Notes under the pieces: generated by a model
What the model saw: the letters and a program-made list of their open reading frames with translations, nothing else
Told to the model about the DNA's origin: nothing
Database searches by the model: none
Position numbers and translations under genes: made by a program
NCBI GenBank assembly: GCA_903813345.2
Contig: CAIIXF020000006.1
Location: 15,876,348-15,940,347, forward strand
Direction: 5' to 3'
From: Owenia fusiformis
Taxonomy: Eukaryota; Annelida; Polychaeta; Sabellida; Oweniidae
DNA length: 64,000 nt
Shown: piece after piece, positions 35,701-46,697 of the stretch
Numbering within the stretch: position 1 is the stretch's first letter
Layout: each line of letters opens with the position of its first letter

Positions 35701-37020
35701 AATATGTACAGGTCAAAGACTCTCACTCATTTTACACAATTGTTTAAAAAGTTGGCATTTACAAACAACTTATGTTGCAGTTTTACCTTAGACCATTCCT
35801 GAATGCAGAGGAGACAGAAATCGTGGTCACATGACTCGGGCGTCCCTACATCCTGGTCTTTAAACCTATTCAAACAAACAGGACATTTCTCACTTTGACC
35901 TGTAAAAAGAAAAAAGATAATATTTAGTTGCAATGGTTTGAAGGATGAACCAAAGGGTTTAACATTTTTTCAATAAGGAAGAAATATAGGTTTGAGGTAA
36001 AATAAACTGATCAATTCTTCCATGCAGGCCCATAGCCAGCCAAAAACATTTCAAAATCATGGAGTTGTCATCATTATGAGCACTTTTCAATTGATTTTGG
36101 GCCAAATTTGACTATAGTGAACCCTCACTGGAATCTTTTGAAAAGTGAACCACCTTGGCAAAAGCTGGCTTTATGGGTCTGCATGATTTTAATGTCAATG
36201 GGTCATTTAATAAATCTTTGAAAATATACAAATCATTTACAAGTCTACATTGGTTACCAATACACTTACCATCACTCTCATCACTGTCTGCCGCAGTTTC
36301 ATCTTCTGTCTCCGACTCCCACTCTGAAAATAATGTTCAAAATATTATTAATTCATTGATTTGGGCTGCAGTTCTCAAAATCTAAAAACATTTGGACTGA
36401 GTACCTGAATAAAAATGTTATCTTGAGATAGGAAAGTTTAAAGAATAAACCCAAAGAATCATTAAACATTCTATCATTATTCCTTTTCAAGCCAAAAGTA
36501 TGCTGCTGTCAATGTACTTGATTTGAAACATCTTCAAAACATGACCTGTTATATGGAAACATTTAAGGAAAGGAATATGAAATATTATTAAGATGTGGTC
36601 TTTAAAAAGTTTCATTATAGCCATCATTTGTCTTATAACCAGAATCCTGGGATAGCAATCATAGTTCAGCTTTCCCCTGATTCCCTGACAATATGATTGG
36701 CACTTTTTGCATGATACGTCACTCACTCCCATGTTCTTTCAAATGCAACATTTTGTTATGTTGTTCGATTCACCCAGAAACAAATTATTACCATCTTCAT
36801 CACTATCAGAATAATCTTCGGTATCTGATCCAGAGGCAGACTCATTCTGGTTCTCTGATGTATCTTCCATATCTTCTTCCTCGTGATCCATTGATGCAAT
36901 AAGTTTAGCACCAGTTGAATTTATACTCGACGATGAAACATCCATGAATTCTTCTGATTCATCACCTGATGTTCTGTCTTTACGACGATAATTGCGTTTC
37001 TTTGTTGGACTCTTCTCCAT
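23773..37020 (-). CDS. PHRF1: PHD and RING finger domain protein 1, with HMG box
   Basis: Fifteen coding exons (minus strand): 36792-37020, 36270-36323, 35787-35899, 35489-35572, 34788-34995, 34413-34621, 33854-34154, 33596-33702, 32274-32482, 31758-31847, 30675-30802, 30194-30340, 25308-29725, 24367-24495 and 23773-23898. All phases agree, giving 2,183 aa. In order: acidic N-terminus; RING (CPVCLNRF...CDHDFCLLC...NTCPVD); PHD ([12 protein letters not shown]...[12 protein letters not shown]...WFCPDC); '[14 protein letters not shown]'; Lys/Arg-rich stretch; HMG box; '[12 protein letters not shown]'; a 4.4-kb exon with long SR/ER dipeptide arrays; and the conserved C-terminus ([29 protein letters not shown]). 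Known PHRF1 is a nuclear E3 ligase linked to TGF-beta signalling, RNA polymerase II CTD and H3K36me binding. A 5' non-coding exon ends at 37360 and splices to 37045. The HMG box is not in the human protein as I recall it. Confidence 0.93.
24121..24378 (-). repeat. 67-bp tandem repeat duplicating a PHRF1 splice donor
   Basis: Four copies at exactly 67-base spacing; 'acctttgg' starts at 24164, 24231, 24298 and 24365. Each copy contains the last bases of exon 14 (AAGGCTGT.CCAAAG on the minus strand) plus the 5' splice site and start of the intron. The frame-preserving donor is gttagt; the copies have gtgagt (two) and gtgatt. Confidence 0.85.
30369..30470 (-). mobile_element. F2 element fragment in PHRF1 intron 11
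   Basis: The reverse complement carries 'tgtaacaaatggcaggtgg', 'tgacattttgcatgtta' and, upstream, 'ttatactctccaac'. This is the same order as in the other F2 copies. The 5' end is diverged. It lies about 30 bp upstream of exon 12 (high end 30340) and so overlaps the 3' splice-site region. Confidence 0.6.
31035..31666. mobile_element. MITE with CAGGGTG ends in PHRF1 intron 10
   Basis: 632 bp with terminal repeats 'cagggtgtcaaatggcgttg' and its inverse, about 32 bp long, flanked by TA on both sides (31033-31034 and 31667-31668). The open frame 31188-31406 inside it has no recognisable domain. Confidence 0.8.
32874..33164. mobile_element. Short MITE with CAGGGTG ends in PHRF1 intron 8
   Basis: 291 bp beginning 'cagggtgaacattaagttct' and ending with a slightly diverged inverse, TA-flanked. 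Same terminal heptamer as the elements at 4605, 6545, 21064 and 31035, but a different interior. Confidence 0.78.
33596..34154 (-). other. HMG box of the PHRF1 homologue (exons 7 and 8)
   Basis: The end of exon 7 gives '[19 protein letters not shown]' then '[13 protein letters not shown]'; exon 8 continues '[18 protein letters not shown]' then '[14 protein letters not shown]'. The join, in phase 1, falls inside the helix that reads 'IAKLAGEMWKEL' in typical HMG boxes. All hallmarks of a single HMG box (KRP, F/Y-x-F, WK-L, Y...A...K) are present, about 68 residues. A very basic linker ([15 protein letters not shown]) precedes it. Confidence 0.88.
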
Positions 37021-37359
37021 TATGAGAATCAGGTTAGATCATAACCTGAATAAGATGTAAGTGTGTAAATGGAAAGTGAAGGAGGTGAAACTGCACAATG
37101 ACATCAATCCTAAAATCCATGCTACATAAAACGTAAACTGTTCCTTCAAATGACAGGAAAATAAATGAAATTCGAGATTCAATTTTTCAAACTCAATAAT
37201 TTCAAAATGATTTTCATCATCCAATCATGGTTTAATTGAAGCATTGGTCCTGCTAAAAATAATGCTCAAAAGTGTAACATGTTGACAATTTTAATTATCT
37301 ATTATATCTATGTATTTTAGTTCTATACTTATTGCAAAATCGCTATAAAACTAACAAAC

Positions 37360-37389
37360 CTCGTCGATTTTCACAAGCTTGACCGACAT
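37360..37389 (-). other. PHRF1 5' leader exon end with upstream ORF
   Basis: A donor (gag|gtttgtt) at 37360 and an acceptor giving a following exon from 37045 place a non-coding first exon here. It contains ATG 37389 (MSVKLVKIDE), which after splicing reads on to a stop a few codons into the next exon, just before the main ATG 37020. That would be a 13-codon upstream ORF. The transcription start is not identified. Confidence 0.55.
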
Positions 37390-37655
37390 GTTGGATGAAG
37401 TACCCGGATGAGAGCGGAAATTACGTATTTGTGAGGGAAATTTGAAAAAGGTATTTCCCGATCTAAACTCATTATGCTATGGTCAATAAACAATATAAAC
37501 AAATTATTCACTATAGAAATAAAGTCTTACATGAATATGTCTAGATATATTATTATTAGAATTGTCAGAAATGGATTAACGATGCTTTATTCCTAAACCG
37601 AAACCGAAAGTAAACAAAACATGTGACTTCCGGCTCAAGATTCTAAACAAGAAAG
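37390..37655. promoter_or_regulatory. Divergent promoter between PHRF1 and CNDP2
   Basis: Only about 266 bp separate the upstream ATG of PHRF1 (minus) from the CNDP2 start codon (plus), so both transcription starts and the core promoter elements must lie here. No TATA box is obvious. Confidence 0.65.
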
Positions 37656-40600
37656 ATGTCAAGCCCAGAGGAGTTCTTGAAACAACTTTTTAAGTAAGTG
37701 TCCCATTTTCGACAAAATCTGACATGTCTTAATGAAGTTGAAATTAATGGTTTATCGATGTAGGGTGTAATATTGGTTTAGTTTCAAGTACATCCTTATC
37801 AAAAATCAAAATCCATAAAGAGGAAAATTCTCTTTTGAAAAATTGACTTGAAATCCTCCCACTTTTCAAGACATTCAGGGTTATAACTCAATTCTCTCAT
37901 TAGGTGGATCATAGACATGATATTTTTTGTGGAACAATTAAGTAATACATTAAATTGAAGCATCATGTCAGCAGGTGTGGCCCGGCTGTTGCACTTTCGT
38001 CACAGTTTTGGTTACAGCTCCACAGGTTACCCAGCTCAGGAATATCATTGACTGTATTCAATAGCAGGCCTGTCAACTGTCCCGCAATTTGCGTATTTGT
38101 CACGCATTTGCTGAAGAATTTGAAGTCACGCCAGTTTTTTTTTGCGTGACAGAAAATGTCAGGCATATACGCATTTTACCTGGTAATTGTCAAGCAAAAA
38201 TATTTCTGTAGAAAAATTTCTAAAAAAGTTCGCGGATACAGCAAAAATACAAACGTTCGGACTTTTCACGCGAATCACTTATATGTCATGCATTCCGCCC
38301 GCCCCAAAGATTGATGCCTGTGACAGCCCAGGTAATAAATCATTCCAAACTACCATGCTGACCCTTTCTCAACCAGTCAGCGAAGTGGAAGGAACACATG
38401 CTAAATACATGATCATTAACTATGCGGTGATGTCAGAGAAAATGACCATATAGAAAGTTGTCCGTATTTTGACGATGAACTCTGGCTCGGTGAGATCAAA
38501 GATTTATTGTAAACTGAAAGAGTGACAACAGGGCGCTTTTGAAATTGAAATTCCCATTGTAACCCGTTACAAAGAGCGCCCATATATGAGAGTCAAAAAT
38601 CCCCGGGAATTTCATGTATGGGAATTTTTCTTGCCAAAGATGCCTTATTTGCAATGAAAGTGACAGCATATTTTTACAATAATGATGTGTATCATTATTG
38701 GAGAGAATACGGTAAAGATCGCTAAAATAAAGCAAGAATCTAACTATATTGACAGTGATTGAAGAACTCCCCAGCAGAGCCCATTGAGGTAAAGGAATTG
38801 TTTTCCGCGATTATCTTCAATATTTCCACTATATACTGTTAGATATCGATCTAAAGTTATACCTTTGTTTTTTGTAATTTGATGACAGGTCATCATTTTT
38901 CGTGTAAAAATCATGTAAAAGTCAAGAAATCTACAAGAAAGTTCACGACCTTGACATGACCTTTGCTATCGCTAAGTTAGTAAAATGTCGAAACAAATCT
39001 CTGAAAATTGATCATTTCCTTCATTCATTATGGGCTATGTGCATCAGTGTCAAGATTTAGGGACAAAAATTTATGTCATTTTTAAGTAAAGCTTTTTCTT
39101 TCTTTACAATGACGAGTTGAGAAATTTAAAAACATCCCACTTACTGAACTTTTAAACTTTTAAGGCATGTATTTTCAAAAAGCTTTACATTGGCGATATT
39201 CCATTAGATTCTTGGACTTTGATTATTTTACGATTGAAAGTTGTGAACTTTTAATGCAGGCATTTTCAAAAAGCTTTACATTGGCCATATTCCTTTACAT
39301 TCTTGGACTTAGAATATTTCACGAAGCAACGTTGTGAACTTTTAATGCAGGCATTTTCAAAAAGCTTTACATTGGCCATATTCCTTTACATTCTTGGACT
39401 TAGAATATTTTATGATATATAGAAGTGTAATTTATGGCATGCATTTTCAAAAAGCTTTACATTGGCCATTTTCCCTTACATTCTTAGACTTAGAATATTT
39501 TACGATCTGGAGAGGTGAACTTTTACAGCATGCATTTTCAAAAAGCTTTACATTGGCCATATTCCTTTACATTCTTGGACTTAGAATATTTCACGAAGCA
39601 AAGTTGTGAACTTTTTATGCAGGCATTTTCAAAAAGCTTTACAATGGCCATTTTCCTTTACATTCTTGAACTTAAGATTATTTTACGATCTATAGAAGTG
39701 AAATTTTATGGCATGCATTTTCAAAAAGCTTTACATTGGTCATTTTCCTTTACATTCTTGGACTTAGATTATTTTATCATATATAGAAGTGAATTTTATG
39801 GCATGCATTTTCAAAAAGCTTTACATTGGCCATATTCCTTTACATTCTTGGACTTACAATATTTTACGATCTTATGAGGTGAAATTTTATGGCATGCATT
39901 TTCAAAAAGCTTTACATTGGCCATTTTCCTTTACATTCTTGGACTTAGAATATTTTACGATATATACTTGATAACTTTTAAGGCATGTATTTTCAAAAAG
40001 CTTTACATTGGCCATATTCCTTTACATTCTTGGACTAAGAATATTTCACGAAGTAAAATTGTGAACTTTTTATGCAGGCATTTTCAAAAAGCTTTACATT
40101 GGCGAAATTCAATTACATATATAGCTATGTGAGATAATATTAACTTAGTATGATGTGGGAAGCACCCACTGATAGATATTCATAGGGAGGATGCATCGAT
40201 TTACAAAGTGCATCACAGTCAGAGAGAATGTTTCTGGCGAAATTCTGGGATTTCAAATACTTGAAGTTGGGAAACCGGAAGGGCTTACCTTTTTTAATTC
40301 CCGAATCTCACCGAATCTCTCCGAAATTAGCTCATCTTGGTGACTGTAAATTGCACAGCTGTATTCAATGGAGTCTTGTTATATTCAATCAGCCTCAATT
40401 TTAAAGTGTATATTTTATTTTCAACGTGATTTCATCGTTTTTTGTCAACTGGTAAGAATACGCTGGGCAAATGGCAAGATGGATGACTTTTGACCTGACC
40501 TACACCTATGGCGGTGACGTCATCAATTTTATCTATACAAATTCTATTTGGTCACGTGACCTTGTGCCAGAAGTCCGACTTTTTGGTCAGTCGACCTGTT

Positions 40601-43174
40601 CAAAGTACATTTAGTAATAATTATCGCTTTTCAGAACAATTTAGGAAACAATATTTTCTATCTACGTCGATTACAAAGCTTCTAAGGTACGTAAATTTAT
40701 ATGAACAACTGAGTCAATAGGGATAAATAGCCCAACAAGAGTCGGCGGTCTTAAAAATACTTGGATCTGGATGCCAGTCCTGGTATAGATATAGTTCCAG
40801 GGCAGTTCGAAGAACGTATTAGATGTCCATGAAGTGCATCATATTTTCTGCATTTTAATATAAGTACTCCATTATCGCCCACTATATTTCTTTGGAAATT
40901 TGATTTTTTATGTCACCACTAAAAAGTGGTGACATATTGTTATGGTCTCCGTTTTTTTTGCGACGGCGGTTGGTGGTTGGAGGTTGGAGGTTGGCGTCCG
41001 GCGTCCGGCGTCTGTAACAATTTCTTACAACTTCCTATAACTTAACAAATACTGTTTAGACTGACTTCAATTTTTTTCTAAATCATCTACATGTTCTCAG
41101 AAGTTCAAATCTGACTTTAGATTTGACATTTGACCTTCAATGACCTTCTCAAGGTCAAAAAGGTCTTTTTTCAACTTGCTTCACATTGACTAAATTTTTT
41201 TCAAAATCATCTACATGTTCTCAGAAATTCAAATCTGACTTTAGATTTGACATTTGACCTTCAAATCTGACTTTAGATTTGACATTTGACCTTCAATGAC
41301 CTTCTCAAGGTCAAAAAAGGTCAAAAAGGTCTGTTTTCAACTTGCTTCAAATTGACTAAATTTTTTTTCAAAATCATCTACGTGTTCTCAGAAATTCAAA
41401 TCTGACTTAAGATTTGACTTAAGATTTGACATTTGACCTTCAATGACCTTAAATTTTTTTCAAAATCATCTACATGTTCTCAGAAATTCAAATATGACTT
41501 TAGATTTGACATTTGACCTTCAATGACCTTCTCAAGGTCAAAAAAGGTCAAAAAGGTCTTTTTTCAAGTTCAAGTTTGAAATTCAAATCAAATATTGTGA
41601 GCAACTAGGTGGTGACATTTTGTCATGTTAATGCCTTGTTCTGATATATTCGTTAATACTTGGTCATTCCTCGATATTTCTTGAACTCTGTGAAGCGGGG
41701 TGGGCGCTTATTAGGGGTGGGCCCTTAATACGGCGATCATGGTAAATCAAGATTATTTTTACTCGCATCTAGTCCATTACAAATTCTTTTTCAGTCACAT
41801 TTAGTAAATTCAGTATCAAAATCTTGAGATAGTGACACTTAACATTTTAAATTAGATATCATTGATTACTATTATCTTAATATACATGCAAACAAACACT
41901 CTGCTAGATGGTATATTTATTCTTTGAATATGACATCTGAATAGAAAAGGGTCGTTAGACTTGTAACCTATTCAAAAACAAGAAAAACAAAACCTTGGTA
42001 GATAAATCTGATTCCAAAATCTATGTCTCACAGTTTCACTCTTACTATTAATTTAAACTTAACTTTTGTGAATATATACTGATGTTAAAGATGTTAACTC
42101 TATAAAGTGAATTATATAGTTACAATATCTGTTAATATATTTTGGTTTTTAAAGTTAGAGCTTAGTAAGACTCCATTTTCTCTATTTTTGACAAGGGCAG
42201 ATTAAGAGAAAATGACTAAACAACATATATTACAGAAGTAATTATAATTGCTCTTAGAACTTTGATTGCACCTATTGTTCAGTTGCTACATGTTATATTT
42301 GGAGAGTTCACCTCTTGCTACCCTTATATTCTGTATTTGACATTATGTGCTATATTTATAGGTGAAATCAGAGATAGCGGACAACTTTTTAAAAATTGCC
42401 TCAATTTCAGAATCTTCAGATCATTGAATCCCTTGTGAAGCCTATTTTCAATTTCAAAGCATACTTCAATTATTATTCACTATTTTTATGAAATATTGTC
42501 TTATATTTATATGTTCTTTTTCTGATGAAGGGATTCCCCAATTGTAGTCTGACTGAAGATCCAAGGCCTAGTTTTAGAATCTAATGGAATTAATTCATTG
42601 TTCATCACCAAAAACTTGCTTCCCAGTTTGAAACCCTAGTGATGTCTATTTTCAAAGAATTCAAATCATATTTCAATTTAAGTTTATTCATTATTTTAAT
42701 GAAATATTGTCTAATATTTGATTGTTCTTTTTCTGTTAAAGGAATCCTCCAATTGTGGTCTGACTGAAGATCCAAGGCCCACTTTTAGAAATGGCATTCA
42801 TACCATTTGATGACTGTTACTAGATCATTGCTCGTTTAACCAAAAAATTGCTTGAATTACTGGAAATGGTTACACTCGACTAGGTGCAAGATGAAATAAT
42901 CTTGATTTACATCATTAAGAGAGTTTTCTATATACCTGCCATGTTATCTGACCCGAATTAGCCACCTGGTGGTAAAACTGGTAACCACCTACTCGCATCT
43001 GGTCAATTCACCTACATGTCTGACCATAATTTTCCATTGTAATGTTGCAGATATGTTGACGAGCATGAGGCTGACTACGTAAAGAAGCTAGCTGATGCAG
43101 TCGAGATCCAAAGTGTCTCAGCATTGCCTGAGAAACGTGGAGAAATAAAACGTATGGTTGAAGTCGTCGCTAAG
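37656..43174 (+). CDS. CNDP2: Cytosolic non-specific dipeptidase, first two coding exons
   Basis: Exon 1 is 37656-37693 ([12 protein letters not shown], donor gtaagt) and exon 2 is 43051-43174, reading '[20 protein letters not shown]' then '[16 protein letters not shown]' and 'VEVVAK', donor gtaagt. Phases match. The order is collinear with the start of metazoan CNDP2, an M20-family Mn/Zn dipeptidase cleaving dipeptides such as Cys-Gly in the cytosol. Metal ligands lie in later exons. No further exon was found up to 64000, so the next intron is at least 20.8 kb, or the gene is truncated. That intron holds two antisense GPCR genes. Confidence 0.88.
39165..40110. repeat. 91-bp minisatellite, about 11 copies
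   Basis: The core 'attttcaaaaagctttacat' recurs at 39171, 39262, 39353, 39443, 39534, 39625, 39717, 39807, 39898, 39989 and 40080, spacing 90-92. Each copy has a HindIII-type AAGCTT. It lies in CNDP2 intron 1. Open frames over it repeat a ~30-residue phrase ([15 protein letters not shown]), but 91 is not a multiple of three, so no single frame runs on. Confidence 0.95.
40910..41635 (+). mobile_element. F2 element, long copy with internal tandem repeats
   Basis: Starts ATGTCACCACTAAAAAGTGGTGACAT (a hairpin), then attgttatggtctcc and a GGTTGG/GCGTCC-rich tract. Three to four degenerate units contain 'gacatttgaccttcaatgac' and 'catctacatgttctcagaa'. It ends with the inverse motif GGTGGTGACAT and a small hairpin to 41635. 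Five copies of the family lie in this window. Confidence 0.75.
41636..42870. other. CNDP2 intron 1, duplicated non-coding segment
   Basis: Mostly unique AT-rich sequence. Two similar stretches of about 200 bp ('attccccaattgtagtctga' near 42533 and 'cctccaattgtggtctgact' near 42746, each followed by 'gaagatccaaggcc') show an old tandem duplication. No coding signal. Confidence 0.6.
42880..43002. mobile_element. Small TIR element beside CNDP2 exon 2
   Basis: Begins ctaggtgcaagatgaaataat and ends acctactcgcatctgg, imperfect inverted repeats of one another. Related ends occur at 41737-41777 and at 50906-51236. The interior phrase 'tgccatgtta...gaattagcca' is shared with the 51-kb copies. It lies about 48 bp upstream of CNDP2 exon 2. 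Confidence 0.6.
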
Positions 43175-43878
43175 GTAAGTAAGCTAATGCAAAACAAATA
43201 ACAAGCAATAAATATCAACCTCAATACAGGTACATGTACCATATTATAATTTTTTGCGATGAGATAAGCTCCTGGTGCCCTGCTCTGGCCAAGTTTATTC
43301 GTTAAAAGTGATCAAGATATTTTCTCTTGAAACTTTTTATTAACCAGAAATTGTCACAACATTAAACTTATGAAACATCCATGAGTAATGAAAGCTATTA
43401 ATTGTAAAACAATTAGTTAAAGAGGCAACAAGGTCTGTGAAGAAGAGAAAATTCAAATTTTTAAAAACTTTTTCTGAGCTATCAGGGCAACATTTGGCTT
43501 AACATCTTCTTTGACATACCTATTTTCTTAAAATGAATGGATAAACTATCAATTTCAGCATCAAGAAGTATAAATTCAGTTCAAAGCTTATAGATTTTTA
43601 AGATCCATCAAATTTCAAGAGGAATATCAGCTGAAATTATGTTCATCTAGGGGGTTTCTTTGGAGAAAATAAAAACATATGTTAGTCGATGAAATATCCA
43701 AACTTGAATATATTCTGTCACTGGTCCATGATCGTTTGAATGACCCCTCTGCACTTATTGTTGCACCTTTAAATAAATGAAAAGTGACAAATTGTAGAAA
43801 CACATAAAAGAAAAGTTGATTTTATATTCAACTCCAAATGGCATGTTTGATATATCTTGGTTTGATTGCAACATTTTT

Positions 43879-44003
43879 ATGTCAACATATTGTTAGGGTC
43901 TCCCACTTTTGTTGTGGATTGTCGGCATTCGGTGGTTGGTATTCAGCATTCAGTGTTTGGTGTCTGTAACAAATTGCAGGTGGTGAGATTTTGCAATAAT
44001 GTT
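43879..44003 (+). mobile_element. F2 element, degenerate short copy
   Basis: Diverged start atgtcaacatattgttaggg (inner hairpin arm lost), a ggttggtattcagc region, then 'ctgtaacaaattgcaggtgg', 'tgagattttgca'. Same layout as the other F2 copies. Confidence 0.6.
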
Positions 44004-44202
44004 GTGAAGTACATTTAAAAATATGAACTGCATATTATCCATTTCTTAAACATAGTACAAAATAGATGGAGTAAAATGACAATCTGATCTGGTGAAGGTG
44101 CAGCAATCTGTTAAAATCTGGAAAAGTCTTTGAGGGAGACATGGAGGCATTATCCACTGTCACTTTATATGGCATATCATTGGTCAGGATTATAGCTCAC
44201 AT

Positions 44203-44230
44203 GGTGAGCTATTTGCAATCATTTAGGATT
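44203..44230. repeat. Solitary F3 5' end
   Basis: 'tagctcacatggtgagcta' followed by ttgcaatca matches the start of the F3 element at 54826. No further F3 sequence follows. Confidence 0.6.
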
Positions 44231-44239
44231 TTTTATACT

Positions 44240-45065
44240 ACTAGCTCAATAATAATAGAACGGTTTGCAGTATGGCAGTGGTTTTGAAAATACAAAAGCA
44301 CCGAAGCAGTTCAATATATCAGTTACTTTTTAACATGACTGCGATTATAAATGTTTCCCTTTTTGGCATTTGTGTTTACATGTTTAATAGTTAGTCAAGT
44401 TGGTCTCACAAATCTCGATGAAGTCAACATTTATTTTCTTACAAAATATATTTATTGGTAAAATATTTAATTTGATAAAGTATTGATGAGAAAGAATAAA
44501 TGGTAACTTACAGGAAACAAAACTAGCACATTAACAACAAGTTTACTAATATAATATAGTATACTGATTTTATCTCAATAAAAGTGATCCTATAATATTG
44601 TAAAAAATCTCAACTGTCAGGGGTTTCACTAGAATTTCTCACAACAGGCTAAACAAATGAAAACAACGGGCAAAATTAATGGAAATCATAAATTCAACAT
44701 GGAAAAGTTGAAAAGTACCTAAAAACAACAGGCGATTTTGTGAAAACAACAGGTGAAAATCTCCTGTTGCCTGCTGCTAATGAAACCCTTGACTGTGTAG
44801 AAGTAGCAATTGCACATTTTGATACTCATTCCATCATCTTTCTGTTTCACGAGACACATTACTGAGAAGAAATGTGATATCATAGCTTGCTTATCATTAT
44901 GGCTATTGCAAATAAATGTAAAAGGCAACCAAACCTATTAAGTTAATGTGAAATAGAATCTAGCAATTGTGAAGTAAAGCAATTAATTTTACGTTACCAC
45001 TTGTACATGTATGTTATAAATAATTTACAAATTCTGTCTATTCACAAAGGTATAATTCAAAGGCA
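44240..45065. other. CNDP2 intron 2, nothing recognised
   Basis: AT-rich intron sequence. The only structure noted is a local repeat of 'aacaacaggcga' type words near 44660-44770. Confidence 0.5.
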
Positions 45066-45070
45066 AAATA

Positions 45071-45575
45071 CGGCTTTGTATAAAAAACCTCCTACCTCAT
45101 ACCCATCTACCTACCTACGTGGAACATGATACAGTCATTGAAGGGTTCAATTTTAAAGATTATTAAATCTCAAAATAGCTCAAATTATTAACATTTCTAT
45201 ACCGGCTTTATTTTATGACTAGACAAATGACAGATCCATAAATAAAGGCATATGGATGCATTTTAATGTGTAATGACCCGAAGGCACCCCAGGGGAATAA
45301 ATAACTAACGACCGCGAGCATAGATCCAACAAGCCAGATAAAGAAATTAAAAGAAAGTGTGCTAAATTTGATGCCCCGAGTGGGAATCGAACCCAGCTGG
45401 GATGTACATGTAGAAGCAACTTGCTATCAAGGGTCCTTACAAATGCATCTATAATTCATCATAAACTAAGATTTGATAAACGAAGATCTTTAAAACTGAA
45501 CCCTTCAAAGACTGTATCATGTCCCACGTACGTGGGTAGGTGGGTATGAGGTAAGAGGTTTTTTATACAAAGCCG
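45071..45575 (-). mobile_element. Inverted-repeat element holding a tRNA-derived SINE
   Basis: Arms 45071-45160 and 45484-45575 are inverted repeats of about 90 bp. Between them the minus strand contains 'agctgggttcgattcccact' (B-box of a tRNA promoter, 45381-45394) followed by 'cggggcatcaaattt', a sequence style typical of tRNA-derived SINEs. A complete cloverleaf could not be folded, so it is not called a tRNA gene. Confidence 0.65.
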
Positions 45576-45640
45576 CTAAATACTCAGCTTCATTAAATCT
45601 AATAAATCAGTGATTCGTATGGTTTTAACTTCTACTTATT

Positions 45641-46697
45641 ATCCCATCGAACGAAGTTCGGAGGGATATAGGGAACACCTCCATCCGTACATCCATCTGT
45701 CCACGCAATAACTCCGTTGGCCTGATTTTGTTCATATTTTGTACACATATGCTCTATGGGGGTAGAAGTTCTGCTCGAAAGCCAATTTTCAAAATGGCCA
45801 CTCATTTCAAAATGGTGGCCATTTTAGTGACGATTTTATAGTAATTTAGGTACAATATGTGAAACTGTAATAGCAATATGTTTTAGATATAAAAGATTAT
45901 ATAGGACATTAATAAAGCTAGAAATATAGATATTAAAGGATATGGCAGCCATCTTGAAAAATGGCGGCCTTTCTACACTGTTTTGCGATATTTGCTGTAA
46001 CTTGAGAAGTAGTGGAGCGATTTTGTTCATATTTGGTACGTGAATACTATAAGCATGGCACACTGTCTAATGACACTTTTTACGTTTTTTAACTCGAAAA
46101 GTAGTAGAGGGATTTTGTTCATATTTGAGATTTGAATAGCATGCCACACTGTCTAATGACACTTTGGGTAGTAGGCGGCCATTTTGAAATATGGCCACCG
46201 TTTTATGTTTTTTACTATAACTCGAAAAGTAGTAGAGCTATTTTGTTCATATTTGATATGTGAATACTATAAGCATGGCACACTGTCTAATGACACTTTG
46301 GGGAGTAGGCGGCCATTTTGAAAAATGGCCACCATTTTTACGTGTGTTATTTTACTTTTTTACTAAAATTCAAAAAGTAATAGAGCGATTTTGTTCATAT
46401 TTGATATCTGAATACTAATAAGCATGGCACAGTGTCTTATGACATTTTGGCAAGTAGGCGGCCATTTTGAAAAATGGCCTCCATTTACATGTAGGTGTGT
46501 GCGATTTTGTTCAAATTTTTTATGTGCTTACTTAGAAGCATATTACACTTACTGATGACAATTTAGCCAGGGAGCAACCATTTTGAAAACTGTGGCCATT
46601 TATTATAATGCTATTTTTACTATATACTTCGTTTCTAAAAATCCCAGCCATGGCTGTTCGATGGGATTTGATACGCTTTGGCGTTGCTGTTGTCTAG
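45641..46697 (+). mobile_element. F1 element, second copy
   Basis: Starts ATCCCATCGAAC and ends with GTTCGATGGGAT, hairpin ACGC-tttg-GCGT and CTAG, flanked by TT on both sides. It has the same ~135-bp internal units with 'gcgattttgttcatatttg' and alternating 'ggcggccattttgaaa' phrases. It resembles 7460-8443 with diverged repeats and a shorter microsatellite. Confidence 0.78.

Noticed and set aside
37955-38453. Open frames in CNDP2 intron 1 as possible extra exons
   Set aside because: They do not resemble CNDP2 and would break the clean phase-2 join between exon 1 and exon 2.
39165-40110. CRISPR-like spaced repeats
   Set aside because: Repeats are continuous degenerate tandem units without unique spacers, in an animal intron.
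39394-40132. Open frames repeating '[11 protein letters not shown]'
   Set aside because: Translation of the 91-bp minisatellite; the frame shifts at each unit and no single frame spans the array.
45361-45445. tRNA gene on the minus strand
   Set aside because: Only the T-arm/B-box region matches; no acceptor stem or A-box cloverleaf could be completed, so it is treated as SINE-derived.
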